A stretch of DNA of 64,000 bases, from the NCBI GenBank assembly GCA_013289955.1, contig JABCYZ010000030.1:1-64000 (forward strand). Reading direction: 5' to 3'. The DNA is from Acidobacteriota bacterium. Lineage in GTDB: Bacteria > Acidobacteriota > Terriglobia > Acidiferrales > UBA7541. The translations under genes and the position numbers were made by a program. The notes below the pieces were generated by a model. That model did no database searches, was not told the origin of the DNA, and saw only the letters and a program-made list of their open reading frames with translations. This document shows, in pieces, positions 41,779 through 51,974 of this stretch. How positions within the stretch are numbered: the stretch's first letter is position 1; the number at the start of each line of letters is the position of its first letter.

Positions 41779-42573
41779 GTGGCCAACGCGATCATCACAT
41801 TGACGACCGATTACGGCACCGACGACCATCTGGTCGGGACCGTAAAAGGAGTCATTCTCAGAATCAATCCAGAAGTCACCATTGTTGACATCACCCATCA
41901 TGTGACGCCCTTCGATCTGCTCGATGGAGCGCTGGCCATTGGCGCGGCCTACTCTTATTTCCCTCCTAAGACCATCCATGTCGTGATCGTCGATCCCGGC
42001 GTCGGAACGGAACGGCGCCCGCTTCTCGTCAGCGGCCAGAATCATTATTTTATCGCACCCGATAACGGCGTGCTTTCTCTCGTCTACGAACGCGAACCAA
42101 ACCTGGTGGTGCGGCACGCCACTGCGGAACACTATTTTCTGCAGCCGATGAGCAAGACGTTTCATGGGCGCGATGTGTTTGCGCCGGTAGCGGCGTGGCT
42201 CTCCAAAGGCTGGCAAACTCCCGCCATGGGCGACGAGATTCACGATTACAAAAAAATGGCGCTGCCTCGGCCGAAGGCCGGCGCGGCAGGTGTAAAAGGC
42301 CTGGTCCTCAAAATCGATCCATTTGGAAACCTGGTGACGAACTTCCGGGCCGAAGATTTGTCGAGCGAAGCTCAGAACGGCGACGGGCTGAACATGCAAG
42401 TGGGAACCCATGCCGTCAAACGGCTGGTCGATACATTTGCGCGAGGCAAGGCGGGCGAACCGGTTGCCTATATTGGGTCAAGCGGCTATTTGGAAATTGC
42501 TATCAACAAGGGCAACGCTGCTCGCACCTTTAGCGTCGGCCGCGGAGCGCCTGTAATTCTCGCCGTAAAGTAG
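41779..42573 (+). CDS. SAM hydrolase (adenosine-forming), DUF62 family
   Basis: 264 aa from GTG 41779, with GGGAG 7 bases upstream; ATG 41713 in frame is an alternative. Family signatures are ITLTTDYGTDDHLVGTVKGV, VDITHHVTPFDLLDGA, VVIVDPGVGTERRPLLV, HGRDVFAPVAA and IDPFGNLVTNF. Members cleave S-adenosylmethionine to adenosine and methionine using activated water (conserved Asp-Arg-His). Two domains are visible, the C-terminal one beginning near residue 165. It converges with the permease genes and has no obvious operon partner. Confidence 0.9.
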   Translation: MANAIITLTTDYGTDDHLVGTVKGVILRINPEVTIVDITHHVTPFDLLDGALAIGAAYSYFPPKTIHVVIVDPGVGTERRPLLVSGQNHYFIAPDNGVLSLVYEREPNLVVRHATAEHYFLQPMSKTFHGRDVFAPVAAWLSKGWQTPAMGDEIHDYKKMALPRPKAGAAGVKGLVLKIDPFGNLVTNFRAEDLSSEAQNGDGLNMQVGTHAVKRLVDTFARGKAGEPVAYIGSSGYLEIAINKGNAARTFSVGRGAPVILAVK

Positions 42574-42618
42574 TTCCCAGTCCGTCCCACAGCTCCATTC
42601 GAACCCGAGCAGCACTGC

Positions 42619-43488
42619 TTAGCGCGAGTGCTCGAGCGCGGCCATCTGCGAACGAGTGCGCGGGTCCATCCAATCGCGCCACGCATCGCCCAGCAGATTG
42701 AAAGCGAGTACCGCAGTCATCACCGCCAGAGCGGGAAAAATGACCAGGTGCGGTGCGTCGAACAGATGACTCCGGGCATCGTTGAGCATCGAACCCCAGC
42801 TCGGAACCGGCGCCAGTACACCCAGCCCGAGGAAGCTCAGTGTTGATTCGGCTAGAATTGCTCCAGCCATCCCGATGGTCGCTTGAATGAGAACTGGCTG
42901 GAGGATATTCGGAAGCAAATGCCGCAGCATGATCCGCAAAGGGGAAGCGCCAAGCGAACGAACGGCAAGGATAAACTCGAGTTCCTTCACCTTCAACACC
43001 TGGGCGCGGGCAAGACGCGCGTAGCCAGCCCAGCCCGTGATAATCAGGGCCAGAATAACCTTACCTATGCCCGGGCCGAAAAATGCCGCAAAGGCGATCG
43101 CCAGCAAAATACCGGGAAACGACAGGAACGCGTTGATCAGCAGGAGATTTACGAAGCGATCGAACCATCCGCCAACAAATCCTGCGAGCAATCCGATAGC
43201 AAGGCCTGTCAGACCGCAACCGAGGACGACAGAAATTGCCACGAAAAGGGAAACGCGTGCGCCGTACAGGGTGCGCGAAAGGGTGTCGCGTCCAAGCTCG
43301 TCCGTCCCCATCCAATGCGCCCGGGACGGAGATTCGAGCCGCGCAGGGAGGTTTTGGGCAGCGGGATCGTCCGGGGCAATCCACGGCGCGCAGAGAGCCG
43401 AGAGAAGAAGCAGCAGGGCTGCCGTAAATCCAGCGCGGGCGAGAACGCTTTGGCGAAGAAATTGCCGAAGGCTGCCAGCGGAGTTCAT
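42619..43488 (-). CDS. ABC transporter permease, DppC/OppC-type
   Basis: 289 aa. N-terminal OppC-like segment with one TM (FTAALLLLLSALCAPWIAPD) and LESPSRAHWMGTDELGRDTL, a hallmark of peptide permease C subunits. Five further helices carry the BPD-type EAA motif near VRSLGASPLRIMLRHLLPNI. It forms the channel with the DppB-type protein. The two genes overlap by 4 bp (ATGA). No ATPase or binding protein is nearby, so the other subunits must be elsewhere. Confidence 0.9.
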   Translation of the reverse strand: MNSAGSLRQFLRQSVLARAGFTAALLLLLSALCAPWIAPDDPAAQNLPARLESPSRAHWMGTDELGRDTLSRTLYGARVSLFVAISVVLGCGLTGLAIGLLAGFVGGWFDRFVNLLLINAFLSFPGILLAIAFAAFFGPGIGKVILALIITGWAGYARLARAQVLKVKELEFILAVRSLGASPLRIMLRHLLPNILQPVLIQATIGMAGAILAESTLSFLGLGVLAPVPSWGSMLNDARSHLFDAPHLVIFPALAVMTAVLAFNLLGDAWRDWMDPRTRSQMAALEHSR

Positions 43489-44405
43489 GACAGCCGGACC
43501 CGCGGGTCAATCACCGCATAGAGAAAGTCGGTGAGCAGGTTCACAAGCACGTAGGAAACGGCAATCACCAAAATGCATCCCTGCAGCAACGGATAGTCGC
43601 GCGAGGAAATGGCCTGCACGGTAAGACGCCCGATACCGGGCCAGGAAAAAATCGTCTCGGTGACAATGGTACCCGCAAGAAGCGTGCCAAATTGCAGGCC
43701 GAGAATAGTGATGATAGGGATGAGCGCGTTACGAAAGGCATGGCGGAATAAAACTGCCCCTGTCGAAAGCCCTTTCGCGCGAGCTGTGCGCACATAATCG
43801 CTCGAGAGTTCTTCGAGCATTGAGCCCCGCACCATCCGCGTCAAAATAGCGGCCAGTGCAGCACCCAGGGTCACCGCTGGGAGGACGTAATAAGACGGCC
43901 CACCACGGCCGGAGACGGGCAACCAGCCAAGCTCAATGGAAAAAAGCAGAATCAGTACAGGCCCCAGCGCGAAATTCGGCACGGCAAGCCCTAGCAGGGT
44001 GAAAAGACCAATGGCCCGATCCGCGGGACGCCCTCGGCGGTGCGCAGCCAGAATGCCCGCCGGGATGGCGATGGCCACGCAAACCAGAAGAGCCACGAAA
44101 GCGAGAGCAAGCGTTGCAGGATAGCGTTCGAAGATAATCCGCCCCACGGGCGCCTGAAACTTCAACGACTGCCCAAGATCGCCATGCGCCAGTCGCTCCA
44201 AATAGCTGCCGTACTGCACATAGAGGGGCTGATCGAGGCCAAGCCCATGGCGCAATTGTGTGATTTGTCCGGGCGCTGCACCCTCGCCAAGCATCTGTTC
44301 GACCGGATCGCCGGGGACGATGTGAATCAAAAGAAAAACGAGCGTCAGCACCAGCCAGAGCGCCGGGAGCGTGAACAGGAATCTTTGAAGGAGGTGGCGC
44401 GCCAT
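43485..44405 (-). CDS. ABC transporter permease, DppB/OppB-type
   Basis: 306 aa from ATG 44405, which leaves 13 bp after the CNNM gene; the longer frame overlaps it. TM1 (LFTLPALWLVLTLVFLLIHI) is followed by VPGDPVEQMLGEGAAPGQIT, the family's N-terminal periplasmic signature. The EAA loop reads YVRTARAKGLSTGAVLFRHA, FRNALIPIITILGLQFG. It is one half of a peptide or nickel permease channel, translationally coupled to the DppC partner. Confidence 0.9.
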   Translation of the reverse strand: MARHLLQRFLFTLPALWLVLTLVFLLIHIVPGDPVEQMLGEGAAPGQITQLRHGLGLDQPLYVQYGSYLERLAHGDLGQSLKFQAPVGRIIFERYPATLALAFVALLVCVAIAIPAGILAAHRRGRPADRAIGLFTLLGLAVPNFALGPVLILLFSIELGWLPVSGRGGPSYYVLPAVTLGAALAAILTRMVRGSMLEELSSDYVRTARAKGLSTGAVLFRHAFRNALIPIITILGLQFGTLLAGTIVTETIFSWPGIGRLTVQAISSRDYPLLQGCILVIAVSYVLVNLLTDFLYAVIDPRVRLS

Positions 44406-44418
44406 TCGTCGGCTGGGA

Positions 44419-45828
44419 CTAAGAATCCGCTCCAGCGGCCTTCCTGCTATTCTCTGTTTTCGCGGCACTCACCGGGGATTCCAGTGTTCGTTCCTCTTCA
44501 GGCGCTGGCCGTACCCTCTGGATTTTGACGCGTGCCACGCGCCGGCCGTCCATTTCGACGACCGTGAATCGATACTGCCCGTACTCAAAGCTTTCTCCCC
44601 CGCGGGGAATAAATCCCAGCTGCGCCAGAACGAATCCGCCTACGGTCGCATAGGCTGGATCTTCCGGCAACGAAATGTTGTACTGCGCATCCAAATCGCG
44701 CACATTGAGCGCGGCATCAAAAATCACCGCGCCATCGGCCAGCGTCAGCGGACGTTCGACGACGTCGAACTCGTCGTGAATCTCTCCCACCACCTGCTCC
44801 ATGATGTCTTCCAACGTCACGAGCCCGAGTATGCTGCCAAACTCATCGACAATCATGGCCATGCCGATGTGTCGCGTGCGAAGTTCCTGGAGCAGCTCAC
44901 TCGCCGGTTTGGTTTCCGGAACGATGAGGACTTCGCGCAGCACGCGTCGCAAATCGAACGGGGGCGGCGGGAGATTTTCCTCCATCCGCCGCTCGCGATC
45001 GAGCAGAATCCACAGCATGTCCTTGATGTGCACGAAGCCGAGTATGTGATCGCCCGAGCCGCGATACACCGGAATGCGCGAGCGCTGCGAGGTGGCAAAA
45101 ACGCGCATCACTTCGTCCAAGCTCGCTTCCACAGGAAGAGTGTGCATATCTGGCCGAGGCACCATGATCTCGCGGACCTGCACTTGCCCGAGCTCGATGG
45201 CGCTCACGATAAATTTTTCTTCGCCCGGTGCGATCAAGCCGCGTTCCCGCGCCTGCTGAATCTGGATTTGAAGTTCTTCTGTAGAGTGCACTGCGCTATG
45301 GCTCTGGGGTGAGGAGACGCCCATCGCTTTTACGATGACCCCGGACATGCCATCCAAAAGGTCGATGGCCCAGCTAAACGTGCGCAGAAACCACTGAAAC
45401 GGCAACGCCACGAGCAGCGCAACGCGCTCCGCCTTCGCGAGGCTCACTGTCTTCGGCACCAGCTCGCCCAGCACCACGTGCATCGCGCTCAGCAAAGCAA
45501 ATGCGCAGGCCAGGGCGACAGCATGGGCGAAAAACGCCGCCCGCGTGCCCGCAGTCCCGTGCCAGATTTGCTGAAAAGCCGTGGCAAGAGTGGCTTCGCC
45601 GAGGGCGCCAATGGCCAGGCTGGTCAGCGTAATGCCGACTTGCACGCCGGAAACCACCCGATGCAAATCGGCAAGCAGGCTTTCGACGACGCGAGCGCGG
45701 ATGTCACCTTTGGCGACGAGCTGGCGAACCCGGGAAAGTCGCACGGCAACGAGAGAAAACTCCGCGGCGGCGAAAAAGCCGTTCAGCGCGACGAGCGCCA
45801 GCACACCAATCAGCCGCACGGCAAACAT
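44419..45828 (-). CDS. CNNM/CorC-type hemolysin-family protein
   Basis: 469 aa. An N-terminal DUF21 domain of about 190 residues has four hydrophobic helices (MFAVRLIGVLALVALNGFFA ... VVLGELVPKTVSLAKAERV). Two CBS domains follow at about 205-330 (IMVPRPDMHTLPVEASLDEV; GFVHIKDMLW; MAMIVDEFGSILGLVTLEDI), then a CorC_HlyC domain (GEIHDEFDVVE ... GGFVLAQLGFIPRGGESFEY). Such proteins are membrane magnesium or sodium-linked transporters. It is the first gene of a run that includes the DppBC pair. Confidence 0.92.
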   Translation of the reverse strand: MFAVRLIGVLALVALNGFFAAAEFSLVAVRLSRVRQLVAKGDIRARVVESLLADLHRVVSGVQVGITLTSLAIGALGEATLATAFQQIWHGTAGTRAAFFAHAVALACAFALLSAMHVVLGELVPKTVSLAKAERVALLVALPFQWFLRTFSWAIDLLDGMSGVIVKAMGVSSPQSHSAVHSTEELQIQIQQARERGLIAPGEEKFIVSAIELGQVQVREIMVPRPDMHTLPVEASLDEVMRVFATSQRSRIPVYRGSGDHILGFVHIKDMLWILLDRERRMEENLPPPPFDLRRVLREVLIVPETKPASELLQELRTRHIGMAMIVDEFGSILGLVTLEDIMEQVVGEIHDEFDVVERPLTLADGAVIFDAALNVRDLDAQYNISLPEDPAYATVGGFVLAQLGFIPRGGESFEYGQYRFTVVEMDGRRVARVKIQRVRPAPEEERTLESPVSAAKTENSRKAAGADS

Positions 45829-45909
45829 AGTTTCTTAGTTGTCCCCTAGCGGCATTGTAGCAGTACGCGCCGGGTACGTGAGACGCCGCTCTTGACGGGC
45901 GTGCCTTGC

Positions 45910-48900
45910 CTACACACGCGCTATCGTGACAAAGATATCTTCGCCGCCGAGCGCCAGCTTGACGCCGCCGTTCTGAACGGCGCTCATCTCCAGCCGCTCG
46001 GCAAGCAGCTCATTGCGCAAAAAAGCCTCGTGCGCCGCAATCGCTTCCGCAATTCGCGGGGAGGCGGAAACGCTGACAACGATCCGGTCGGAAATGTCGA
46101 GGTTCAAAGCCTTGCGCTGGTCTTGCAACATACGGTTGAAGTCTCGCGCCAGGCCTTCCTGTAACAGCTCCGGCGTCAGCTGTGTATCGAGCGCAAGAAA
46201 AGTGCCTTGTTCCAGGCTGCACTTGAGGTTTTCCGGGCCTTCAAAGAAAACCACGATCTCTTCGGGCGCGAGTACAAACGTCTGGTCAGCTAGCGCGATC
46301 GAGAACGGACCGCCCTTCAGCACCAGTGCCGCGTCGGCGTTCTCTAGCGCTTCCCCGATGGCCTTCAGATACCTTCCCGCACGAGGACCAATCTTTTTGG
46401 CGTCCGGTTTCAGACGCACCTTCACAAGCGTCTTCTCATCCTCAATCAAAACGAGCTGCTTCAGATTGGTTTCTTCCAGTATCTGCGCGACGTAGTCGGC
46501 ATTTTCTAGGACACGCCGGTCCGCGACATCCTTCGGTCGCACATAAAGCGTACTAAGCGGCTGGCGAATCTTGACCTTGCTCTGCGTGCGCAGGCCCAGC
46601 GCCAGGTTCTTGATGCGGATCACTGCCGCAATGCTTTGTTCCAGACCTTCATCGATGAGGGCGGCATTTACCTGGGGATACTCCGTCAGGTGAACCGACA
46701 GCGGCGCGGACGGGTCGACGGTGCGAACCAGATTTTGATAAATATCCTCCGTCAAGAAAGGCAAAGCGGGGGCCATCACGCGCGCAACCGTCGTCAGCAC
46801 CGCGTACAGCGTTTGATACGCGTCTCCTTCGCTTTTCCAAAAACGGCGCCGCGAACGTCGCAAATACCAGTTGGAGAACTCCTCGTCAAACGCCTGAAAA
46901 GCCTCGACCAGCTTGTAGTGCTCGTAATTCTGGAATGCACCGTTCGCCTCTGCCACCAGGCGCTGCAGTTTGCTCATCACCCAGCGATCCAGTTCATTGG
47001 TTACCGGCAGTGCAGGACCACCAGGCTTCCAATCGTCCGCGCCGGCGTACATCACAAAGAAGCTGTAGCAGTTCCAGAAGGTCAGCAACTTGCGTCGCGC
47101 GTCGCCATCGATCGTTTGGCCCGCGTTAGTGGCCGGATGAAGATCGGGAAAGTTAAGATTCTGCGCCGTCTTCTGTTCGGTATAGATATAGCGCATCACC
47201 TCCGCGCCCAGCGCCTCCGCCGCTTCATCAAACGCGATCGAGTTGCCCTTGGACTTGTGCATCTCCTCGCCGCGTGCATCGCGCACCAAGGCGTGGCCCA
47301 GCAGAGCCTTAAACGGAGCGCGACCATCCATCATCGCGCTCATGGCCAGCATCGAATAAAACCAATTGCGGAATTGCCCCGGAAAACTCTCAAGCACCAA
47401 GTCCGCCGGAAACCATCTTTCCCAATACGCTCTGTCCGTCGAATAGCGCATCGTGCTGAACGGCACAATCCCCGCGTCCAGCCATGGATTTCCCACATCT
47501 TCCGTGCGCTGCGCCAGGCCACCGCACTTCTCGCAGCGAATCTTTACGGCATCAATGTACGGCCGGTGCGGTGAATTTCCTTCGAAGGTTTCCCAACCCT
47601 CGACCGCTTTCTCCTTCAACTCTTCCCTGCTGCCGACAACCACAAAGTGGCTGCAATCGCCGCACACCCAGATCGGCAGGGCCAGTCCCCAGAAGCGCTT
47701 CTTCGAGATCATCCAGTCGCTCATGTTTCTAAGCCAGTCCAGCTCGCGCGCTTCGCCATCCGGGGGAATCCACTTGATGCCCGGCACCACGCGCTGAATG
47801 CGATCCCGCCAATCCATGCGGATGAACCATTCGTCGACCGGCCGAAACACCAGCTCTTCCTTACAGCGCCAACAGTGCGGATAAACGTGCGGATATTTCT
47901 CGCGGGCCACGAGCATCCCCGAAGCCTTCAGGGCGGCAATGATGTCATCCGCCACTTCGTTCGCGTTGCGCTTGGTGAATTGCCCGAAGCCATCGAGAAA
48001 GACGGAGCTGTCGTCCAGCGGCGCAATGAAGGGAATCCCATTTTCTTTCCCCAGCTGCTGGTCTTCCGCGCCGCAACCAGGCGCGATGTGAACGAGTCCT
48101 GTGCCTTCTGCCTCGCTAATCTCTTTCCAAGCGATAACCCGGTGCGCTTCCGCCGCGCTCTTACCGCCGCCCGTCTCTCCAAACGGGAAAACGCCTCCCG
48201 GCGTTTTCTGCGCTGGCAGTTCGTCGAAAGGCCCTTGATAGGTGAGTCCCAGCAAATCCTTGCCGGGAAGTTCTCCGATGACTTCGACCCCGCCGCTTCC
48301 CTTCAAAATCGTCCGAATCGACGGCAGCTTGTGCGTCTCGTGCTTCCCCTCCACTTGCAGGTCCTGCACGCGCTCGTGCTCGAAATTCCCTTTCGCCACG
48401 TAATAGAACCAGTCGCCGTGCTTTACCTTGAGATAGGTCATCTCCGGATTCACAGCCACAGCCACGTTCGAAGTCAACGTCCACGGAGTCGTCGTCCAGA
48501 TCAAAAGAGCTGTCCGCTCCTGTCCCTTGATCGGAAAACGCACGAACACCGAAGTATGTACCGTAATCCGGCGGCCTTCGGCGACCTCCATCTGCGAAAG
48601 CCCCGTCCCGCAGCGCCCGCACCACGGCATCACGTCATGCCCGCGGTAAATGAATCCTTCCGTGTGGCACTTCTTCAGAAACGACCAGATGGTGTAGTTA
48701 TTTTCATCAGAAAAGGTAAAGTAGCTCCCGCCGTACGCCGCAGAGCCAAGTTTTCGGACGATTTCGCTGGCCCGCGCCGTCTCGGTATGCCCGCTCGGCA
48801 ATTTTGCGGTGATCACGCGATCCCCGTCCGCCAGCGCGTCGCGCAACGCGATCAGCACTTTGGGATCATCCCAGTCGCACCAATATCCCAGACGAATGGA

Positions 48901-49308
48901 TTGCTCCGTCTGCCGCGCCGCGTACGTCAGTACACGTTCCTTGCAAGCCCGCACGAACTTCTCAATGCCAAAATCCCGAATCTCGCGCTTGGTCTTGAGC
49001 CCCAGACTTTTTTCGACTTCAACTTCCACCCACAATCCCTGGCAGTCGAACCCGTTCTGATAACGCAGCGCCCTCCCGCGCATCGCGTTATACCGCTGAT
49101 ACATATCCTTCAGCGAGCGTCCCCAGGCGTGATGCACGCCCATCGGATTATTGGCGGTTATCGGTCCATCCAGAAAAGACCAATGCGGGCCGCTGGCGTT
49201 CTGGTCTCGCAGCCTCTGGAAAATCCCGTTCTCCGCCCAGAAGCGCAATATCTCGCGCTCCATCGCAGGAAAGTCGGGCACTCGTGGCACTGGTTTGTAC
49301 ATGCTCAT
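45910..49308 (-). CDS. ileS: Isoleucyl-tRNA synthetase, IleS2 type
   Basis: 1132 aa from ATG 49308 (SMYKPVPRVPDFPAMEREIL). The class I HIGH motif appears as NNPMGVHHAWGRS, as in IleS2 and eukaryotic-like enzymes. The editing domain (about 250-450) has TTPWTLTSNVAVAV, and KMSKS is MHKSKGNS. A 35-45-residue insertion follows RLGYWCDWDDP before YFTFSDENNYTIWSFLKKCH; this also occurs in other IleS2 proteins, and it is not intein-like. A Zn site is suggested by MPWCGRCGTGLSQMEVAEG. It charges tRNA-Ile. IleS2 enzymes are often mupirocin-tolerant, a family property not tested here. Confidence 0.97.
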   Translation of the reverse strand: MSMYKPVPRVPDFPAMEREILRFWAENGIFQRLRDQNASGPHWSFLDGPITANNPMGVHHAWGRSLKDMYQRYNAMRGRALRYQNGFDCQGLWVEVEVEKSLGLKTKREIRDFGIEKFVRACKERVLTYAARQTEQSIRLGYWCDWDDPKVLIALRDALADGDRVITAKLPSGHTETARASEIVRKLGSAAYGGSYFTFSDENNYTIWSFLKKCHTEGFIYRGHDVMPWCGRCGTGLSQMEVAEGRRITVHTSVFVRFPIKGQERTALLIWTTTPWTLTSNVAVAVNPEMTYLKVKHGDWFYYVAKGNFEHERVQDLQVEGKHETHKLPSIRTILKGSGGVEVIGELPGKDLLGLTYQGPFDELPAQKTPGGVFPFGETGGGKSAAEAHRVIAWKEISEAEGTGLVHIAPGCGAEDQQLGKENGIPFIAPLDDSSVFLDGFGQFTKRNANEVADDIIAALKASGMLVAREKYPHVYPHCWRCKEELVFRPVDEWFIRMDWRDRIQRVVPGIKWIPPDGEARELDWLRNMSDWMISKKRFWGLALPIWVCGDCSHFVVVGSREELKEKAVEGWETFEGNSPHRPYIDAVKIRCEKCGGLAQRTEDVGNPWLDAGIVPFSTMRYSTDRAYWERWFPADLVLESFPGQFRNWFYSMLAMSAMMDGRAPFKALLGHALVRDARGEEMHKSKGNSIAFDEAAEALGAEVMRYIYTEQKTAQNLNFPDLHPATNAGQTIDGDARRKLLTFWNCYSFFVMYAGADDWKPGGPALPVTNELDRWVMSKLQRLVAEANGAFQNYEHYKLVEAFQAFDEEFSNWYLRRSRRRFWKSEGDAYQTLYAVLTTVARVMAPALPFLTEDIYQNLVRTVDPSAPLSVHLTEYPQVNAALIDEGLEQSIAAVIRIKNLALGLRTQSKVKIRQPLSTLYVRPKDVADRRVLENADYVAQILEETNLKQLVLIEDEKTLVKVRLKPDAKKIGPRAGRYLKAIGEALENADAALVLKGGPFSIALADQTFVLAPEEIVVFFEGPENLKCSLEQGTFLALDTQLTPELLQEGLARDFNRMLQDQRKALNLDISDRIVVSVSASPRIAEAIAAHEAFLRNELLAERLEMSAVQNGGVKLALGGEDIFVTIARV

Positions 49309-49444
49309 AGAAATATCTTCAAAGAATATCACAGCCGGCAAACACCCCGGCGCTAGGGACAACAGGAGCGCCAGAACCTGCATGGCGTGATTTCTGAGGC
49401 GACCGGAAGCCGGGTCTCTTCTCGCCCGGTTGCGCCCTCCACGC

Positions 49445-51946
49445 ATGTCCACTACACTCAAGTTTTACTTGGAAAGCTCCGGAGATTGCTTGCGGACCAT
49501 CCTTCGTTTTCTAGTCTGGACACTTCTGATAATTGCGGTTGTTGCTGGTGGGACGGCGTGGTGGTTCGTCTACCGGCCGCTTCCGCAGCTCGACGGTTCC
49601 ATTTCCCTTCCCGGACTAAAGAAGGAAGTCGTCGTGGAACGCGACAATTGGGGTGTCCCCCACATCCGCGCGTCTTCCCTCGAGGATGCCGTCGAAGCCC
49701 AAGGCTACGTGATGGCCCAAGACCGCCTCTGGCAGCTGGATTTGATGCGCCGGGCCTCGCGCGGCCAGCTCTCGGAGATTGTCGGTCCGCTCGCGCTAAA
49801 ATCCGACAAACAATTCCGTACCTTCGGCTTCTCCCGCGCCGCCGATCGCGATTATGCGGCCATGGACAAGGATTCCGTAGCACTCATGGAAGCTTACGCC
49901 CGGGGCGTGAATCGCTTTATCGATCAGCATCAGAACAGCTTGCCCCTTGAATTTTCTCTTTTGAAATACAAACCCCAGCCATGGCAGCCCACCGATTCGC
50001 TGGTCATCGCTGGCTACATGTACCAAACGCTGACCGACACCTGGGAGCGCGAGCTGGACCGCGCTAAAGTCGAAGAGCGCGTAGGCGCCGACCGCTCAAA
50101 GGACCTGTTCGCCGTTGACTCCCCAATGGATCATTTTGTCGTTGGCGATCCCGGCGTGCCCAATGACGGCTCCGAAGCCTCCCGTGTCGATCCCGATGAA
50201 GACGATGATGACGACGACATGCCCACCGACACCATCCTAAAAGCCGATGCCCGCGGCTCCCCTAATATTCGCACGCCAGAAACCTATGCGGACACCACCT
50301 CCGCGCTCTGGCCTGCCATCGAGGGCTACCTCGAGGAAACGCAAAGCGAGATTCGCAAAGGGCTTGGAAGCAACAACTGGGTCGTCAATGGTGCCCACAC
50401 TCTAAACGGCAAACCCATTCTAGCCAACGACACGCATCTCGAGCTGTCTATTCCCCCGATCTGGTACGAAATTCATCTCAGCGTGCCGGGTTTCAATGCC
50501 AAAGGTTTCACTCTGCCGGGCGCGCCGCTCATCGTCATTGGCCACAACGATCAGATTGCATGGGGTTTCACGAATAACGGCGCCGACGTGCAGGACCTCT
50601 ACATCGAAAAGTTCAATCCCGCCGCGCCCGACCAATATCAGGTCAACGGAAAATGGACAAATGCCCAGGTATTTGACGAAGCTATTCGCATCAAAGGTCA
50701 GCCGGACGAACATTTGAAAGTCATCGTCACGCGGCACGGCCCGGTCGTCCATCAAGAAGGCGACAAGGTTTACTCCCTGCGCTGGACGGCACTCGAACCC
50801 GGCGGTCTCGGAAACACCTACAACTGGCTTTCCACGGCGAAAAATTGGCACGAATTTCGTGAAATCATGAAGCGTGTCTGGGGCCCGGGACAGAACGCCG
50901 TCTATGCCGACGTCCAGGGCAACATTGGCTACATCATGGCCGCCCGCGTCCCCATCCGAAAAAAAGGCCACGGCGAAGTCCCCGTTCCGGGCGCTACCGA
51001 CGAATACGAGTGGACGGGCTATGTTCCCTTTGAACAACTTCCTCAAGCTCTCAATCCAGAGAGCGGCCTGATCGTCACAGCCAATGCGCGCGTGGTTGGG
51101 CCAAACTACAAGCCGTATCTCACCGACCGCTGGGAAGAACCGTATCGTACCGCCCGCATCTACGATCTTCTCCACGACAAAACCGATCTACGTCCCATCG
51201 ATATGCTCAAAGTCGAAACCGATACCTACAGCTTCCCGCACGCTTTTCTTGCCGACCAAATGTCTTCCGCGGCAAAAACAGCGCAGCCGAAGGATCCGCG
51301 CGCCAGGAAACTCGTCGACCGGTTGAAAGACTGGAACGGCATCGCTGACGCTGATTCTGCGCTCGTGTCTTTCCTCGTGATGGCCCGCCGCGCAGCGCTC
51401 GATTTGATCCTGGAACCCTATCTGGGAAAGGATACGAACTTGTACGCGTGGCGCAGCACCGTCTTCCTCCAAAAAGTCCTGGCCGACAGGCCCGCAACGT
51501 GGCTGCCACCCGCCTACAAGAACTACGACGAATTGCTGGCCGCGGCCGCCGATCGCGCCGTCATCCTGCTTGCAGAACAGACAAAAAGTGAGCGCGTCGA
51601 GGATTGGCAATGGAGGGAACTCGATTCGCTGGACATGCTGCATCCGCTCGGCCGCGATGGTTTCTTGAAGCATCTCCTGAGCGTCACCGGAAAACCGCAA
51701 TCCGGCACGAGCTACAGCGTTCGCGCCGCGACCAAGCGCCATGGGCCCTCCATGCGATTCATCGCCAATCTCGCCAACTGGGATGAGTCCATACTGCTCC
51801 TCCCGGCAGGCGAATCCGGTCAGGTCGGCAGCAGCCACTATACCGATCAGTTTTCCTATTGGTATGAAGGCCAGCCTATCGTTGCTCCCTATAGCGATGC
51901 AGCCGAAGCCAGAGCGCGCAAACACACGCTGACTCTGAAACCATGA
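49445..51946 (+). CDS. Penicillin acylase family (Ntn-hydrolase), membrane-anchored
   Basis: 833 aa from ATG 49445. A TM anchor lies at about 18-43. The alpha-chain region follows (VVVERDNWGVPHIRASSLED, AQGYVMAQDRLWQLDLMRRA). The Ntn nucleophile serine is in KGLGSNNWVVNGAHT, about residue 309, the self-cleavage point that separates alpha and beta chains. The beta chain has PILANDTHLELSIPPIWYEI and GHNDQIAWGFTN. An acidic linker (DPDEDDDDDDMPTD) occurs in the spacer. Such enzymes hydrolyse amides, including acyl-homoserine lactones and beta-lactam side chains. It is divergent from ileS. Confidence 0.93.
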   Translation: MSTTLKFYLESSGDCLRTILRFLVWTLLIIAVVAGGTAWWFVYRPLPQLDGSISLPGLKKEVVVERDNWGVPHIRASSLEDAVEAQGYVMAQDRLWQLDLMRRASRGQLSEIVGPLALKSDKQFRTFGFSRAADRDYAAMDKDSVALMEAYARGVNRFIDQHQNSLPLEFSLLKYKPQPWQPTDSLVIAGYMYQTLTDTWERELDRAKVEERVGADRSKDLFAVDSPMDHFVVGDPGVPNDGSEASRVDPDEDDDDDDMPTDTILKADARGSPNIRTPETYADTTSALWPAIEGYLEETQSEIRKGLGSNNWVVNGAHTLNGKPILANDTHLELSIPPIWYEIHLSVPGFNAKGFTLPGAPLIVIGHNDQIAWGFTNNGADVQDLYIEKFNPAAPDQYQVNGKWTNAQVFDEAIRIKGQPDEHLKVIVTRHGPVVHQEGDKVYSLRWTALEPGGLGNTYNWLSTAKNWHEFREIMKRVWGPGQNAVYADVQGNIGYIMAARVPIRKKGHGEVPVPGATDEYEWTGYVPFEQLPQALNPESGLIVTANARVVGPNYKPYLTDRWEEPYRTARIYDLLHDKTDLRPIDMLKVETDTYSFPHAFLADQMSSAAKTAQPKDPRARKLVDRLKDWNGIADADSALVSFLVMARRAALDLILEPYLGKDTNLYAWRSTVFLQKVLADRPATWLPPAYKNYDELLAAAADRAVILLAEQTKSERVEDWQWRELDSLDMLHPLGRDGFLKHLLSVTGKPQSGTSYSVRAATKRHGPSMRFIANLANWDESILLLPAGESGQVGSSHYTDQFSYWYEGQPIVAPYSDAAEARARKHTLTLKP

Positions 51947-51974
51947 TGGCCAGTCCAAACGGTTCCCATTCAAA

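Noticed and set aside
48710..48900. Insertion in IleS as an intein
   Set aside because: About 40 residues only, no splice-junction Cys/Ser-HN motif; the same insertion type is known in IleS2 enzymes.
47647..49356. 569-codon + strand frame opposite ileS
   Set aside because: Shadow caused by codon bias of the synthetase gene; no recognisable protein.
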